This document shows, one piece after another, positions 18,044 through 28,550 of a stretch of DNA of 64,000 bases. The translations under genes and the position numbers were made by a program. The stretch's first letter is position 1. Each line of letters starts with the position of its first letter. The stretch is from positions 62,001-126,000 of the forward strand of contig CAMBIX010000003.1 in the NCBI GenBank assembly GCA_945867815.1, read 5' to 3'. The notes beneath the pieces were generated by a model. The model had not been told where the DNA came from and did not search any database. It saw nothing but the letters and a program-made list of their open reading frames with translations. This DNA is from an uncultured Veillonellaceae bacterium (lineage in GTDB: Bacteria; Bacillota; Negativicutes; Veillonellales; Veillonellaceae).

Positions 18044-19579
18044 CTAAGCCTCCTCAGCAACTAACTGATGGGTAGCGCCAAATCCTTTCAAGCATTCTTT
18101 AATAGCTTCCACTAAATCAGCTTCTGTTTCCTTACTTAACTGTTTACTATCTGCAATGCGAGTCAAAATATCTGGATGCTGACCATGTACATACCGCAAA
18201 AGTTCATCTTGGAAAACCGTTACATCTTCTACTTGTAGACTAGCAAAATAACCATTAATACCCGCATACAAGCAGACAACCTGTTCTTCTACCTTTAAGG
18301 GTGCATACTGGGGTTGTTTTAACATTTCTGTTAACCGAGCCCCTCGATCTAGCTGTGCCTTAGTAGAGGCATCCAAATCAGATCCAAATTGAGCAAAAGC
18401 AGCCAGTTCTCGATACTGAGCCAAATTCAACCGCAACTGACCTGCAACCTGTTTCATAGCCTTAATCTGGGCACTACCACCAACACGCGAAACAGATAAG
18501 CCAACATCAACAGCTGGTCGCACACCAGAATAGAACATGTCTGTGTTTAAGAAAATCTGCCCATCCGTAATGGAAATAACATTCGTTGGAATATAGGCGG
18601 ATACGTCGCCAGCCTGCGTTTCAATAATAGGTAAAGCCGTGATCGACCCACCACCTAATTCATCAGATAACTTAGCTGCCCGTTCCAACAGGCGGGAATG
18701 TAAATAAAATACATCGCCTGGATAGGCTTCACGTCCTGGTGGACGACGAAGTAACAAACTCATAGCCCGATAAGCAGCGGCCTGCTTAGTCAAATCATCA
18801 TATACACAAAGTACATGCTTACCTTGGTACATGAAATGTTCACCCATAGCCACACCAGCATAGGGTGCTAAATATTGCATAGGAGCCCCTTCAGAAGCAC
18901 TGGCTGACAAAACAATCGTATAATCCATAGCGCCAGTTTCTTCTAATTTTTGTACCACGCGAGCTACGGTTGATTCTTTTTGCCCAATCGCTACATAGAT
19001 ACAAATAACATCTTGTCCCTTTTGATTTAAAATGGTATCAATAGCAATAGCTGTTTTACCTGTCCCACGGTCACCAATGATTAATTCTCGCTGACCACGA
19101 CCAATCGGCACCATCGCATCAATAGCTTTTAAACCAGTCTGTAAAGGTTCATGCACCGATTTACGGTCCGCAATCCCTGGTGCAGGAAATTCAACCGGCC
19201 GATAGGCTTCCGTTTGAATATCGCCTTTACCATCAATAGGCTGACCTAGGGAATTAACAACACGACCAATCAAAGCGTCACCTACTGGCACCTGCATAAT
19301 TCGGCCCGTCCGACGTACCTGGTCACCCTCTTTAATTAAAAAGTCATCACCTAACAATACGGCCCCTACATTATCTGTTTCTAAGTTTAAGGCCATACCA
19401 TATACGCCATGTGGTAATTCTAATAATTCACCAGCCATAGCCTTATCTAATCCGTAGATGTGAGCAATCCCGTCCCCTACTTCAAGAACCGTTCCTACAT
19501 CATCCACATTCAGCTCTACCTTATAGTCCTGAATCTGCTGTTTAATGATGGCAGTAATCTCTTCAGGCTTCATCTTCAT
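18044..19579 (-). CDS. atpA: F1 ATP synthase alpha subunit
   Basis: A 511-residue regulatory nucleotide-binding subunit. Walker A is GDRGTGKTA near 168 and the Arg-finger region is [11 protein letters not shown] near 372. It alternates with beta in the F1 head. It follows atpH by two bases; the ribosome binding site is modest (GTGAAG), so coupling to atpH translation is likely. Confidence 0.96.
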   Translation of the reverse strand: MKMKPEEITAIIKQQIQDYKVELNVDDVGTVLEVGDGIAHIYGLDKAMAGELLELPHGVYGMALNLETDNVGAVLLGDDFLIKEGDQVRRTGRIMQVPVGDALIGRVVNSLGQPIDGKGDIQTEAYRPVEFPAPGIADRKSVHEPLQTGLKAIDAMVPIGRGQRELIIGDRGTGKTAIAIDTILNQKGQDVICIYVAIGQKESTVARVVQKLEETGAMDYTIVLSASASEGAPMQYLAPYAGVAMGEHFMYQGKHVLCVYDDLTKQAAAYRAMSLLLRRPPGREAYPGDVFYLHSRLLERAAKLSDELGGGSITALPIIETQAGDVSAYIPTNVISITDGQIFLNTDMFYSGVRPAVDVGLSVSRVGGSAQIKAMKQVAGQLRLNLAQYRELAAFAQFGSDLDASTKAQLDRGARLTEMLKQPQYAPLKVEEQVVCLYAGINGYFASLQVEDVTVFQDELLRYVHGQHPDILTRIADSKQLSKETEADLVEAIKECLKGFGATHQLVAEEA

Positions 19580-19581
19580 AA

Positions 19582-20148
19582 TTAGTTCTTCACCCCAATC
19601 TCAGACAATCCGGTATTGAACAAATAATCCTTTAAATCATCCAATCGCCGTGCCAGACTCGCGTCAATTCGCGTATCACCAGCTTGAATGACAATCCCAC
19701 CGATAATCTTAGGGTCTACCCTTACAATAAACTCATAAGTCTTACCTGTTATCGTCTGTAATTTCTGACGTAATTTATCTTGTAATGCGTCCAATAATGG
19801 TTGCGCTACAATAACCTTAGCTTGATAAATACCACGAGCTTCTTTAGAACGCCGACAATATTCCTTAATCGTCCCTTCTATATAACGAGCACGACCACGT
19901 TTTACCATTACGCAGAGAAAATATAAGGCTATTGGTTGAATCGCCTCTGTAAATAATTTCTCTAACACATCACATTTTTTATCTGCTTCTAATGACGGAT
20001 ACACTAGCAATGTAGAAAGCTCATTTGGCTCTTCTAAAACAGACTGTACATACAAAAGGTCGTTTTCAACGGCCTCTAAGAGTCCCTTTTCCTTAGCCAA
20101 TTCAAACAAGGCTGTTGCATATCTGTCTATAACAACGTTTACACTCAT
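19582..20148 (-). CDS. atpH: F1 ATP synthase delta subunit
   Basis: A 188-residue peripheral stalk protein. The N-terminal [14 protein letters not shown] helix and C-terminal [21 protein letters not shown] are family signatures. It links the b subunit to the top of F1. It sits four bases after atpF and two before atpA. Confidence 0.94.
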   Translation of the reverse strand: MSVNVVIDRYATALFELAKEKGLLEAVENDLLYVQSVLEEPNELSTLLVYPSLEADKKCDVLEKLFTEAIQPIALYFLCVMVKRGRARYIEGTIKEYCRRSKEARGIYQAKVIVAQPLLDALQDKLRQKLQTITGKTYEFIVRVDPKIIGGIVIQAGDTRIDASLARRLDDLKDYLFNTGLSEIGVKN

Positions 20149-20152
20149 TGCC

Positions 20153-20647
20153 TCACAGCCCCACTATTTTCGTATCTAACTGTTCAATAGCCTGGTTAAC
20201 AAGCTTAGTATTCTCTTCCGTATTCATATCACGGGCGACTACCTTACCTGCCATAGCAATTGATAGGGATACCATATCCTGACGCAATTCACGCATAGCT
20301 TTTTCACGTTCTTGTAAAATATCCAGCCGTGCCTGTTCTTTTTCACGAGCTAATTGCGTGCGCAGTTCAGATAACTGAGCCTGCGTATTTGCATCCGCTT
20401 GTTTAACCGCCTTATCTATAATCGTCTGCGCTTCTCGACGAGCATTGGCTAATTGTGCTTCATATTCCTTACGAGAAGCCTCAGCGGCTTCTTTTGCTTT
20501 AGCTGCATTTTCCAGATCATTAGCAATTCGTTCTTGCCGCGCTTTCATAACATTTAAAATCGGCTTATAACAAAATTTAGCCAACACAGCGACTAAAATC
20601 AAGAAGTTCAGGATTTGTACCCACATCGTCCCATTTATTGTAATCAA
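20153..20647 (-). CDS. atpF: F0 ATP synthase subunit b
   Basis: A 164-residue protein with one N-terminal membrane helix (WVQILNFLILVAVLAKFCY) and then a long charged helix (about 35-140) that forms the dimeric peripheral stalk. The start is TTG at 20647, seven bases after GGAGGT; no ATG occurs before codon 8. Confidence 0.93.
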   Translation of the reverse strand: MITINGTMWVQILNFLILVAVLAKFCYKPILNVMKARQERIANDLENAAKAKEAAEASRKEYEAQLANARREAQTIIDKAVKQADANTQAQLSELRTQLAREKEQARLDILQEREKAMRELRQDMVSLSIAMAGKVVARDMNTEENTKLVNQAIEQLDTKIVGL

Positions 20648-20680
20648 CGATAGTACCTCCTTATGTGCTTACTCTAAGTC

Positions 20681-20959
<279 letters not shown>

Positions 20960-21655
20960 CTATTCTTCTCCAGAATCAATCGTTAACCCTAAATAGGACG
21001 TAACCAAAATCGTAAATACGAAGGCTTGAATCAAGCCAATCAAGATACTAAAAGCAATCCATACGCTTGGTGCTAAAACAGGTGCTAAATGATTAAGCAC
21101 GGCTAACATAATTTCACCAGCTAAGATGTTCCCGAACAAACGGAAAGCTAGTGTTAATGGTCTTGTTACCTGCTCCAGCAAATTAACAATAACGAATGGT
21201 GCATATGGTTTAAAGAACTCCTTAAAGAAGCCCATACCATTAGCATGAATACCAATAGCCCAAACTAAAATGGTACTAAAAATAGCCAAACCTGCTGTTG
21301 TATTCAAATCTGATGTTGGTGACATAATATGATGTATTGGTAATAAACCTAACATGTTCGCCACTAACAAAAAGATAAAATACGTAAACAAAAGGCCGCT
21401 TACAACTGGCCAATAACGCCCTAGTGTTGGCTTCATCTGTCCCTGCAGCCAATCAAGCATCATTTCCATAATGTTCTGCCAGCCATGAGGTACTAATGAC
21501 CGTTTACGTGTGGTAAGCCAAGCTAGGAAAATAACAATCGCCATGGTTATCCAAGTCATTATCAAGGTATCCATATTAAACTGCATACCTAGAAAACCAA
21601 CGACCCAATGATGACCAGCATCAATCTCTATAGCACTACTTGTTGATCCTCCCAT
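20960..21655 (-). CDS. atpB: F0 ATP synthase subunit a
   Basis: A 231-residue membrane protein with five to six helices. The helix TRPLTLAFRLFGNILAGEIM carries the essential Arg facing the c ring, and QAFVFTILVTSYLGLTID is the conserved last helix. The ATG at 21655 has AGGGGG seven bases upstream; an in-frame GTG at 21688 would overlap atpI and is less likely. Confidence 0.94.
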   Translation of the reverse strand: MGGSTSSAIEIDAGHHWVVGFLGMQFNMDTLIMTWITMAIVIFLAWLTTRKRSLVPHGWQNIMEMMLDWLQGQMKPTLGRYWPVVSGLLFTYFIFLLVANMLGLLPIHHIMSPTSDLNTTAGLAIFSTILVWAIGIHANGMGFFKEFFKPYAPFVIVNLLEQVTRPLTLAFRLFGNILAGEIMLAVLNHLAPVLAPSVWIAFSILIGLIQAFVFTILVTSYLGLTIDSGEE

Positions 21656-21669
21656 AGCCACACCCCCTT

Positions 21670-22083
21670 TCACTGTTTTAACTGCCACCGCTGTGGATGT
21701 CTGCTGCTATCAACGATATACTCCACATAAGGAAGTCCCCTGCTAAGTACAACCGCTAAAAGCATAGGAAATAAAGAAATATGTAACAACTTGCCGCCAA
21801 TGACAACAAGTGCAATTACCAAAAGTAAGCGAAAAACTAAAGCCTGGCGAACAGCCCATTTAATCTGTCCTGCAGCTAATTGAGCCTGCTTTTTTAACTG
21901 ACCGGTAAGGACAATCCAGTAAAGCATACTAATACCAAGGCCCCATAACCAAGAGGCAACAAGTGACAAAGAAAACCAAAAATAAATACAAAGACTACCG
22001 AGTAAGCCTAGTACAGCATGCCACCCTAAAAGATGCCATAAATAGGTCCGCGTCTCCCTTTGTTTATTTCTTAGTTCTATCAT
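21670..22083 (-). CDS. atpI: ATP synthase subunit I (AtpI-like)
   Basis: A 137-residue protein with about four membrane helices in pairs and a basic linker (GQLKKQAQLAAGQIK). Its place before atpB fits AtpI, which helps assemble the c ring and may transport magnesium. It overlaps atpZ by 20 bp and has no clear ribosome binding site, so it depends on coupling. The sequence is poorly conserved; assignment rests mainly on position and topology. Confidence 0.8.
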   Translation of the reverse strand: MIELRNKQRETRTYLWHLLGWHAVLGLLGSLCIYFWFSLSLVASWLWGLGISMLYWIVLTGQLKKQAQLAAGQIKWAVRQALVFRLLLVIALVVIGGKLLHISLFPMLLAVVLSRGLPYVEYIVDSSRHPQRWQLKQ

Positions 22084-22297
22084 TATCTTTTACCATTTGT
22101 TTATATACAGCATATAAACCAATAAAACCACCAACAAAACCACCTAAAATTGTAAACAAGGGTAAGGTCCCTACCCAAATATCCAATTCATGGCCCAAGA
22201 AAAGACAAGCCGCCACGCTAACAAGCAAGGTAATACCAGCTGATGACGCGGCTGATAAGGCCTGTAGAAAGGAAAGGTCCTGTTTCTGCTTATTCAT
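22064..22297 (-). CDS. atpZ: AtpZ/AtpI family protein, first gene of atp operon
   Basis: A 77-residue protein with two membrane helices separated by GHELDIWVGT and the Gly-rich GGFVGGFIGLYAVYK, typical of AtpZ. In other Firmicutes AtpZ-AtpI assists F0 assembly and cation uptake. GGAGG precedes the ATG by five bases. It opens the ten-gene operon. Confidence 0.85.
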   Translation of the reverse strand: MNKQKQDLSFLQALSAASSAGITLLVSVAACLFLGHELDIWVGTLPLFTILGGFVGGFIGLYAVYKQMVKDNDRTKK

Positions 22298-22562
22298 GGC
22301 CGCCTCCCTTACTATCGACTATATTAGTATTGTATCAATACCATTATAAAAAAATCAATAATAGAAAATAAATATCATTTATATGATATTTGCCAGCAAT
22401 TAATATGTTCAATATAAAGTGATTTATGCTATCTAATAAATAAATGTTGTTAAATTATAAGTACTTTACTTAGCAAATAAGCTAGCTATTTCTTATCTTT
22501 ATAAGTAATCACTTTCATTTTATTATTTTTAAAAACTTTCAAAAGGTGCTATTATCACGAAT
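22298..22562 (-). promoter_or_regulatory. AT-rich atp operon upstream region with a 9-bp inverted repeat
   Basis: The region between the wecB terminator and atpZ is very AT-rich and has no ORF. AAATATCAT and ATGATATTT (22370-22391, spacer 4) form a perfect inverted repeat. TATAAT-like boxes occur on the minus strand (for example near 22342), but no box pair with ideal spacing stands out. The best is TTGAAC followed 18 bp later by TATCAT, whose -10 falls in the inverted repeat. Confidence 0.4.
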
Positions 22563-22610
22563 AAGCAAAAAAGCCGTGTAACATATTTCTTATTATGTCA
22601 CACGACTCAT
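22563..22610 (-). terminator. Terminator after wecB
   Basis: On the minus strand GTCGTGTGACATA and TATGTTACACGGC form a 13-bp stem with a 7-base loop, followed by TTTTTT. It ends the wecA-like/wecB transcript before the atp promoter region. Confidence 0.9.
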
Positions 22611-22730
22611 CCTCTATCTTTTATATTTCTTCTTAGTCTTATCAAAAACAATTACAAATGGCAATGAAAACTTTGCTCTTCATTTATAACCACTTTTACC
22701 TATTTTAACTTTACAGTGTATACAATATAT

Positions 22731-23882
22731 TTATTTTTTAGCCCCAAAACGGTCTGGAATCACTTCCCCTTTAAGCATTTCATAACGCAAAGCTTCAATA
22801 ATTCGCCGCGATGCTTGTCCATCACCATAAGGGTTAACAGCATTAGACATTTTATGGTAAGCCGTCTGATCTGCTAGCAAGAGACGGGCTTCTTCATAGA
22901 CCTTATCCTGATCAGTTCCTACTAATACAACCGTACCAGCTGTTACTGCTTCTGGCCGTTCCGTCGTATTACGCAGAACCAATACAGGTTTGCCCAAAGC
23001 CGGTGCTTCTTCCTGTACCCCGCCAGAATCTGTTAAGAGTAAATAACTACGTGCCATTAAATTCGTAAATGGTTCATATTCCAAAGGTTCAATTAAGTGA
23101 ATACGATCAACATGACCTAATTCTTCTTTAACAATTTGACGTACCTTTGGATTCTTATGTACAGGGAAGACGATTTCAACATCATCAAATTCTTCTACTA
23201 ATTGACGAATAGCCCGATACACATGGCGCAACGGTTCCCCTAAATTTTCTCTGCGGTGGGTGGTCATCAAGATAATTCGATGGTTATCATAATCCAGCTG
23301 ATTTAATAAATCTTCCTCAAAGACATAATCAGGGCGAACAACTTTCTGTAAGGCATCGATAACAGTATTACCAGTTACATAAACAGCCTTAGGATTTACA
23401 TTTTCTTTCAACAAATTAGCTTCTGAACTATCTGTTGGTGCAAAATGATACGCAGCAATAGAGCCTGTTAACTTTCGATTCATCTCTTCAGGGAAAGGAG
23501 AATAGATATTCCCTGTCCGAAGGCCGGCTTCTACATGGCCAACAGGGATTTCTTGATAATAGGAAGCCAAGGCTCCTGCAAAGGTCGTTGTTGTATCACC
23601 ATGTACAAGCACCACATCAGGTTTCGCTTTTTCTAAAACATCCTTTAGTCCCATTAAGGCCCGAGTCGTTACATCATACAAGGTTTGTCCCTGGCTCATA
23701 ATGTTTAAGTCATAATCCGGCTTAATATGAAATAAGTGCAACACCTGATCCAACATTTCCCGATGCTGTGCCGTTACCGTTACTATCGGCTCCATATCAG
23801 GCGCTTCTTCTAACGCTTTTACTACAGGAGCCATTTTAATAGCTTCTGGTCTTGTCCCAAAGACAGTCATGACTTTCAACAT
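22731..23882 (-). CDS. wecB: UDP-N-acetylglucosamine 2-epimerase (non-hydrolysing)
   Basis: A 383-residue GT-B-like enzyme making UDP-ManNAc from UDP-GlcNAc for wall or surface polysaccharide. Seen are FGTRPEAIKMAPV at the N-terminus, VHGDTTTTFAGA near 95, GHVEAGLRTGN near 115, TTHRRENLG near 210 and SGGVQEEAPALGKPVL near 290. AGGAGG lies before the ATG. It follows the WecA/TagO-type gene by 25 bp and ends in the 22563-22610 terminator. Confidence 0.95.
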   Translation of the reverse strand: MLKVMTVFGTRPEAIKMAPVVKALEEAPDMEPIVTVTAQHREMLDQVLHLFHIKPDYDLNIMSQGQTLYDVTTRALMGLKDVLEKAKPDVVLVHGDTTTTFAGALASYYQEIPVGHVEAGLRTGNIYSPFPEEMNRKLTGSIAAYHFAPTDSSEANLLKENVNPKAVYVTGNTVIDALQKVVRPDYVFEEDLLNQLDYDNHRIILMTTHRRENLGEPLRHVYRAIRQLVEEFDDVEIVFPVHKNPKVRQIVKEELGHVDRIHLIEPLEYEPFTNLMARSYLLLTDSGGVQEEAPALGKPVLVLRNTTERPEAVTAGTVVLVGTDQDKVYEEARLLLADQTAYHKMSNAVNPYGDGQASRRIIEALRYEMLKGEVIPDRFGAKK

Positions 23883-23907
23883 AATATCCTCCTAGCAGAT
23901 ATAGCTC

Positions 23908-24966
23908 TTATTTTTGTTTACCTAAGATTTGCTTCTTATCAACCACTTGATCCTTAGCAATAACACCAATGCGCATAGCAATCCAAACAAATACGCACAA
24001 GACAGCAGCTACAACAATGGCACCAGCCAACCAACTATTTAACTTAACAACCACAACGGCAATACACCCCAAGAAGGCCGTCATCGCATACATAAGAAGG
24101 ACAGCGCTCTTTTGCGATAAGCCAATAGCCAACAAGCGATGATGCACATGGCCTTTATCTGGTTTAAATACAGGGCGGCCATTAATTTTACGGCGAACAA
24201 TCGCAAACAAAGTATCTAAAATTGGTAAGCCCAACACAATAACTGGGACAACCAAAGCCACTGTTGCCGCCGTTTTAACAGCCCCAATGACAGAAATCGA
24301 CGCCATAGTATAGCCTAGGAGCATACTTCCTGTATCACCCATAAAAATCTTTGCTGGATTAAAATTATACCGCAAAAAGCCACAAGCAGCGCCTGCCAAA
24401 GCCAAGGTAACACAAGCTAGTTCTACTAACCCCATCTGGGCTAAGACAACAAAAATAGCTACACAAGCAATGAGAGAAATTCCTGCCGCTAACCCATCCA
24501 ATCCATCAATTAGATTAACAATATTAGTAAAGCCAACAATCCAAAAGACAGTCAATGGAATCGCCAAATATTCTAAGTAGACCATATGCCCACCAGGCAG
24601 GCTAATATAATCAATGCGATCGCCAAAAACAACTAAAATAAGGGCAGCTACAATCTGTCCTACCAGCTTCGTTTTTGGTCCAATCTGACAAACATCATCC
24701 CAGATGCCAACAGCAACGAGAACTAAAGAGCCAATAAGAAGGCCTGCTAGCGAAGATAGGCTGTGAATATTAACAGCTACCGAAGAAATAATAAAACCAA
24801 TGAAGATAGCAACCCCGCCTAAGCGCGGAATGACTCCATGATGAATTCTCCGTGCATCCGGTCTATCTACTGCGCCAACCCTGACAGCCAGCTTACTTAC
24901 GAGCGGCGTTAGTGCGTATGTGACAAATAAGGCCACAACAAACGCAATAACATACTCCCACCGCAT
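23908..24966 (-). CDS. Undecaprenyl-phosphate N-acetylhexosamine-1-phosphate transferase (WecA/TagO/RgpG type)
   Basis: A 352-residue MraY-superfamily protein with about ten membrane helices. Diagnostic loops are RRIHHGVIPRLGGVAIF near 40, NLIDGLDGLAAG near 150, FMGDTGSMLLGY near 208 and GHVHHRLL near 270. It loads GlcNAc-1-P onto undecaprenyl phosphate, starting a surface glycan. With the 2-epimerase next door it points to a ManNAc-containing glycan or wall polymer. MraY itself is excluded by the HHRLL motif and lack of a mur cluster. Confidence 0.9.
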   Translation of the reverse strand: MRWEYVIAFVVALFVTYALTPLVSKLAVRVGAVDRPDARRIHHGVIPRLGGVAIFIGFIISSVAVNIHSLSSLAGLLIGSLVLVAVGIWDDVCQIGPKTKLVGQIVAALILVVFGDRIDYISLPGGHMVYLEYLAIPLTVFWIVGFTNIVNLIDGLDGLAAGISLIACVAIFVVLAQMGLVELACVTLALAGAACGFLRYNFNPAKIFMGDTGSMLLGYTMASISVIGAVKTAATVALVVPVIVLGLPILDTLFAIVRRKINGRPVFKPDKGHVHHRLLAIGLSQKSAVLLMYAMTAFLGCIAVVVVKLNSWLAGAIVVAAVLCVFVWIAMRIGVIAKDQVVDKKQILGKQK

Positions 24967-25002
24967 AGCAGCACCTCCTCGTGCCTACATTACTTATACC
25001 TA

Positions 25003-26361
25003 TTAATTCGTCAAACTCCGTACGGGAGCCGGAATACGTCCCCCTCTATGAATAAAGTCACTCGCCTCATAGGTCCCTACCGACATAACCGGCGCATACC
25101 CTAACAGGCCACCAAATTCAACCATATCACCGACTTTTTTACCTGGTACAGGCACCAATCGTACGGCTGTCGTCTTATTATTAATCATACCAATAGCCGC
25201 TTCATCAGCAATAATAGCTGATATCATTTCCGCTGTCGTATCCCCTGGAATGGCTATCATATCTAGCCCAACAGAACATACGCAGGTCATCGCTTCTAAT
25301 TTTTCTAAACTCAAGCTACCAGCCGTTGCCGCATCAATCATACCCTTATCTTCACTAACGGGAATAAAGGCACCACTGAGACCACCCACATGAGATGAAG
25401 CCATAAGGCCACCTTTTTTAACCGCATCATTTAGCAAAGCAAGTGCCGCCGTTGTACCATGAGCACCACAAGAAGAAATCCCCATCTCTTCCAAGACATG
25501 AGCTACTGAGTCTCCAATAGCAGCTGTCGGAGCCAAGGACAAATCAACAATACCAAACTGCTTACCTAGCCGTTTAGATGCTTCTTGTGCTACCAATTGG
25601 CCAACGCGGGTAATCTTAAAGGCAGTCCTTTTAATCGTTTCAGCTACCACGTCAAAAGGCTGACCCTTAACGGCTTCCAAGGCATGTTTAACTACGCCTG
25701 GACCGCTAACACCGACATTAATGGTTGTGTCCCCTTCGGTAACACCGTGAAAAGCACCGGCCATAAAAGGATTATCTTCTACAGGATTGCAAAAAATAAC
25801 TAATTTAGCACAGCCAAGTGCATCTTGATCTGCTGTCAGACGTGCCGTCTCTTTAACAACACGTCCCATTTCCTCTACAGCATCCATATTAACGCCTGCC
25901 TTAGTGGATCCAACCCCAACGGAACTACATACAATATCTGTTGTTGCCAAAGCTTCTGGCAAAGATTCAATCAATATATGATCAGACTTAGTATAACCCT
26001 TAGTTACCAAGGCCGAAAAGCCACCTACAAAATTAACGCCTACCGCTTTTGCTGCCTTATCTAAAGCCTCAGCTACAGGCACGTAAGTCTTTAAATCGCT
26101 GCCAGCTGCCACCAAAGATATAGGCGTAACAGAAATTCGCTTGTGTACAATCGGCACACCCAACTCACGTTCTAAATCCTGCCCTACGCTAACTAGGTGT
26201 TCTGCTTCCTTTGTAATACGATCATAAATGCGCTGACATAAAACCTTACCATCTGATGAAGCACATTCCAAAAGGCTAATACCCATGGTAATTGTACGCA
26301 CGTCCAGTTTATTATCACTAATCATGCGATTGGTTTCTAGTATATTTTCAATGCTTAACAT
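25003..26361 (-). CDS. UPF0210 / PFL family protein (DUF711)
   Basis: A 452-residue cytosolic protein of the UPF0210 family. The start [30 protein letters not shown] and Gly-rich segments such as [13 protein letters not shown] are characteristic. Its function is unknown; despite the PFL name it has no glycyl-radical motif. It lies nine bases after the ACT-domain UPF0237 gene, a pairing widespread in Firmicutes that suggests a joint role, perhaps amino acid sensing. Confidence 0.9.
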   Translation of the reverse strand: MLSIENILETNRMISDNKLDVRTITMGISLLECASSDGKVLCQRIYDRITKEAEHLVSVGQDLERELGVPIVHKRISVTPISLVAAGSDLKTYVPVAEALDKAAKAVGVNFVGGFSALVTKGYTKSDHILIESLPEALATTDIVCSSVGVGSTKAGVNMDAVEEMGRVVKETARLTADQDALGCAKLVIFCNPVEDNPFMAGAFHGVTEGDTTINVGVSGPGVVKHALEAVKGQPFDVVAETIKRTAFKITRVGQLVAQEASKRLGKQFGIVDLSLAPTAAIGDSVAHVLEEMGISSCGAHGTTAALALLNDAVKKGGLMASSHVGGLSGAFIPVSEDKGMIDAATAGSLSLEKLEAMTCVCSVGLDMIAIPGDTTAEMISAIIADEAAIGMINNKTTAVRLVPVPGKKVGDMVEFGGLLGYAPVMSVGTYEASDFIHRGGRIPAPVRSLTN

Positions 26362-26370
26362 AGAAACCTC

Positions 26371-26649
26371 CTATCCGATACGGTGCATACTTAAAAAGAT
26401 ATCCGCATGCTGAGCTCGCACTTCCACGCCTAGCTTCTGTCCTTCTTGCGCCAGGGCTTCTTGCACCGTCGCTAAATTATTGCCGTCCTTCATTTCACAC
26501 ATCATAATCATATTAAACATACCATCTAAAATCGTCTGATTAATAGATTCAATGTTTACATTATGAGCAGCCAAGGTATTAGCTACGCCGGCAATAATGC
26601 CTACCCTATCAACGCCGACAACCGTTACTACTAACTTCATCGCTTTCAC
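26371..26649 (-). CDS. ACT domain protein, UPF0237 family
   Basis: A 92-residue ACT-domain protein (VTVVGVDRVGIIAGVANTLAAHNVNIESINQ), a fold that binds amino acids and regulates metabolism. It is paired with the UPF0210 protein downstream (9-bp gap). Its leader contains two mutually exclusive hairpins (26666-26688). The ligand is unknown. Confidence 0.9.
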   Translation of the reverse strand: MKAMKLVVTVVGVDRVGIIAGVANTLAAHNVNIESINQTILDGMFNMIMMCEMKDGNNLATVQEALAQEGQKLGVEVRAQHADIFLSMHRIG

Positions 26650-26757
26650 CCAATCTTTCCTTTACGCAGGTGCTTTGCCTGCAAGCACTCTCATCTCTTT
26701 TATAGCTTCATCTTTATAAATGAAATCAGAATTATTATAGCACATTTTTAAGGCTTT

Positions 26758-26794
26758 TACGAAAAAAGAGCCGGTCTAAGCCGACTCTTTTTCT
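26758..26794 (-). terminator. Terminator after pgm
   Basis: AAAGAGTCGGCTTAGACCGG and its partner form a compact GC-rich hairpin (AAAGAGyCGG/CCGrCTCTTT) followed by T on the minus strand, and A-flanked on the other side. It overlaps the pgm stop. Confidence 0.9.
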
Positions 26795-28452
26795 CACTTA
26801 TTCACTGCGTCTTTAATCAAAGCTGCTCCTGCATCTAATAAGGCTTGCAAATGGTCTTGGCTTACCTTACTTTCTCCATAGACTTTATACAAGTCTTCTG
26901 TACCTGACGGACGAGCCACTACCCAGCCCTTAGCTGTGTCAATCCGAAGACCGCCAATCAACAAATCTTCGTACCGTGCCGTATTACGTACATCTGTAAT
27001 CGCATCACCAGCTACCGTCTTAGCTACTACATCCATAGGCCGCAACTTCTTAATCTTTGCCTTTTCTTCCCGCGTGCAAGCCGTATCAATACGGCCATAG
27101 TATTTCTTACCATACTGAATAGCTAACCTATCATATTCTTCTTGCGGATTACGCCCTAAAACAGCGGTCATTTCCATGGCCGCCAAGGCCACAATGATGC
27201 CATCCTTATCTGTTGTCCATGTAGACCCATCTTTTTTCAAGAAAGACGCACCAGCACTTTCTTCTCCGGCTAACCCTACTTTTTGCTTATACAACAAGCG
27301 GGCAAAATATTTAAAACCAACTGGCACTTCATAAAGAGGAATGGCAAAATCCTTACCTGGCAGATTAAAATCATCACACATTTCATTAATCATCTGGGTA
27401 CCGACAACCGTCTTACCTACACCCTTTTGAATCCATTGCTTACGGCTGCTAAATAAATACATAGCCAAGGCTGCCAAAACATGGTTAGGTTCTACTAGAC
27501 CTTTTTGTGTAACAATACCAAATCGATCATAGTCTGGATCATTACCAACTGCCAAGGCATAATGACCCATATTCTTAGTCACTTCCGCCATAGCATAAGC
27601 TGACGAGCAATCCATACGCACCTTGCCATCATGATCATAACTCATGAAGCTGAAAGTCGGATCATAAGTATCATTAATAATAGTTAAAGGCAATCCATAG
27701 GTATCACGAATAGCCTGCCAATAAGCCATGCCACTGCCACCTAAGGCATTAACTAAGACTGGCTTATTCCACTTACGAATAGCTTCTATGTCAATAATTT
27801 GGGGCAATTCATCAACATATAATTTTTTATATTCATAGGGTTGACGCAAATTTAAAGGAATAACATCCAAGGCCATCCGCTTAATGCCCTGACCCTTATT
27901 AGCTAGATATTCATTGGCCTTCACTTCAATCCATTTAGTAATGGCTTCTTCAGCTGGCCCTCCATGCGTTGGATTATATTTAATACCTCCACAATCTGGT
28001 GGATTATGAGACGGCGTAATCACAATCCCATCTGCATGCCGTTCACCTTCACCACTTTCCAAGTTATAACGAAGGATAGCCCGAGATACACTCGGTGTAG
28101 GCACAAAATCTCCATTTGCATCAATAGCCATAGATACACCATTACCTGCTAAGACTTCCTGCACCGTCTTAAAGGCTGCCTGCGACAAAGCATGCGTATC
28201 TTGACCAACAAAACATACATCACTGGCACCAAATGTCTTACGTCCATCACAGATAGCTTGAGCAATAGCTGCTACATGAGCGTCTGTAAACGTCGAATCC
28301 AAAGATTTGCCTCGGTGGCCAGATGTGCCAAAGCTAACCCGTTGAGCTGCCTGACTAACATCTGGTATATTTTCATAATAGGCCTTAGTCAATGCATCCA
28401 CATCAATTAAATCCTGTGCTTGCACCTTGGTACCTGCTAATTCATGTGCCAT
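26794..28452 (-). CDS. pgm: Phosphoglucomutase (alpha-D-glucose specific)
   Basis: A 552-residue alpha-D-phosphohexomutase interconverting glucose-1-P and glucose-6-P. RVSFGTSGHRG is near 40, the phospho-Ser loop VITPSHNPPD near 146, the metal site GNDPDYDRFG near 307, the substrate loop GEESAGASF near 395 and the phosphate loop RPSGTEDLYKVY near 513. It is close to E. coli Pgm in length and order. AAGGAG lies upstream of the ATG. The yitT gene ends 98 bp upstream. Confidence 0.95.
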   Translation of the reverse strand: MAHELAGTKVQAQDLIDVDALTKAYYENIPDVSQAAQRVSFGTSGHRGKSLDSTFTDAHVAAIAQAICDGRKTFGASDVCFVGQDTHALSQAAFKTVQEVLAGNGVSMAIDANGDFVPTPSVSRAILRYNLESGEGERHADGIVITPSHNPPDCGGIKYNPTHGGPAEEAITKWIEVKANEYLANKGQGIKRMALDVIPLNLRQPYEYKKLYVDELPQIIDIEAIRKWNKPVLVNALGGSGMAYWQAIRDTYGLPLTIINDTYDPTFSFMSYDHDGKVRMDCSSAYAMAEVTKNMGHYALAVGNDPDYDRFGIVTQKGLVEPNHVLAALAMYLFSSRKQWIQKGVGKTVVGTQMINEMCDDFNLPGKDFAIPLYEVPVGFKYFARLLYKQKVGLAGEESAGASFLKKDGSTWTTDKDGIIVALAAMEMTAVLGRNPQEEYDRLAIQYGKKYYGRIDTACTREEKAKIKKLRPMDVVAKTVAGDAITDVRNTARYEDLLIGGLRIDTAKGWVVARPSGTEDLYKVYGESKVSQDHLQALLDAGAALIKDAVNK

Positions 28453-28550
28453 ACTAAACTCCTTCTCTATATTAATACATTCTTATAAAGCTCTATGTCC
28501 TTATCTTACAAATAGACCGTCTATGAATAAGTTGCTAAAGCTACATGTCC

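Noticed and set aside
25003-26361. Pyruvate formate-lyase activity for the PFL family protein
   Set aside because: The family name is misleading: the sequence is UPF0210 with no glycyl-radical motif or the paired catalytic Cys residues.
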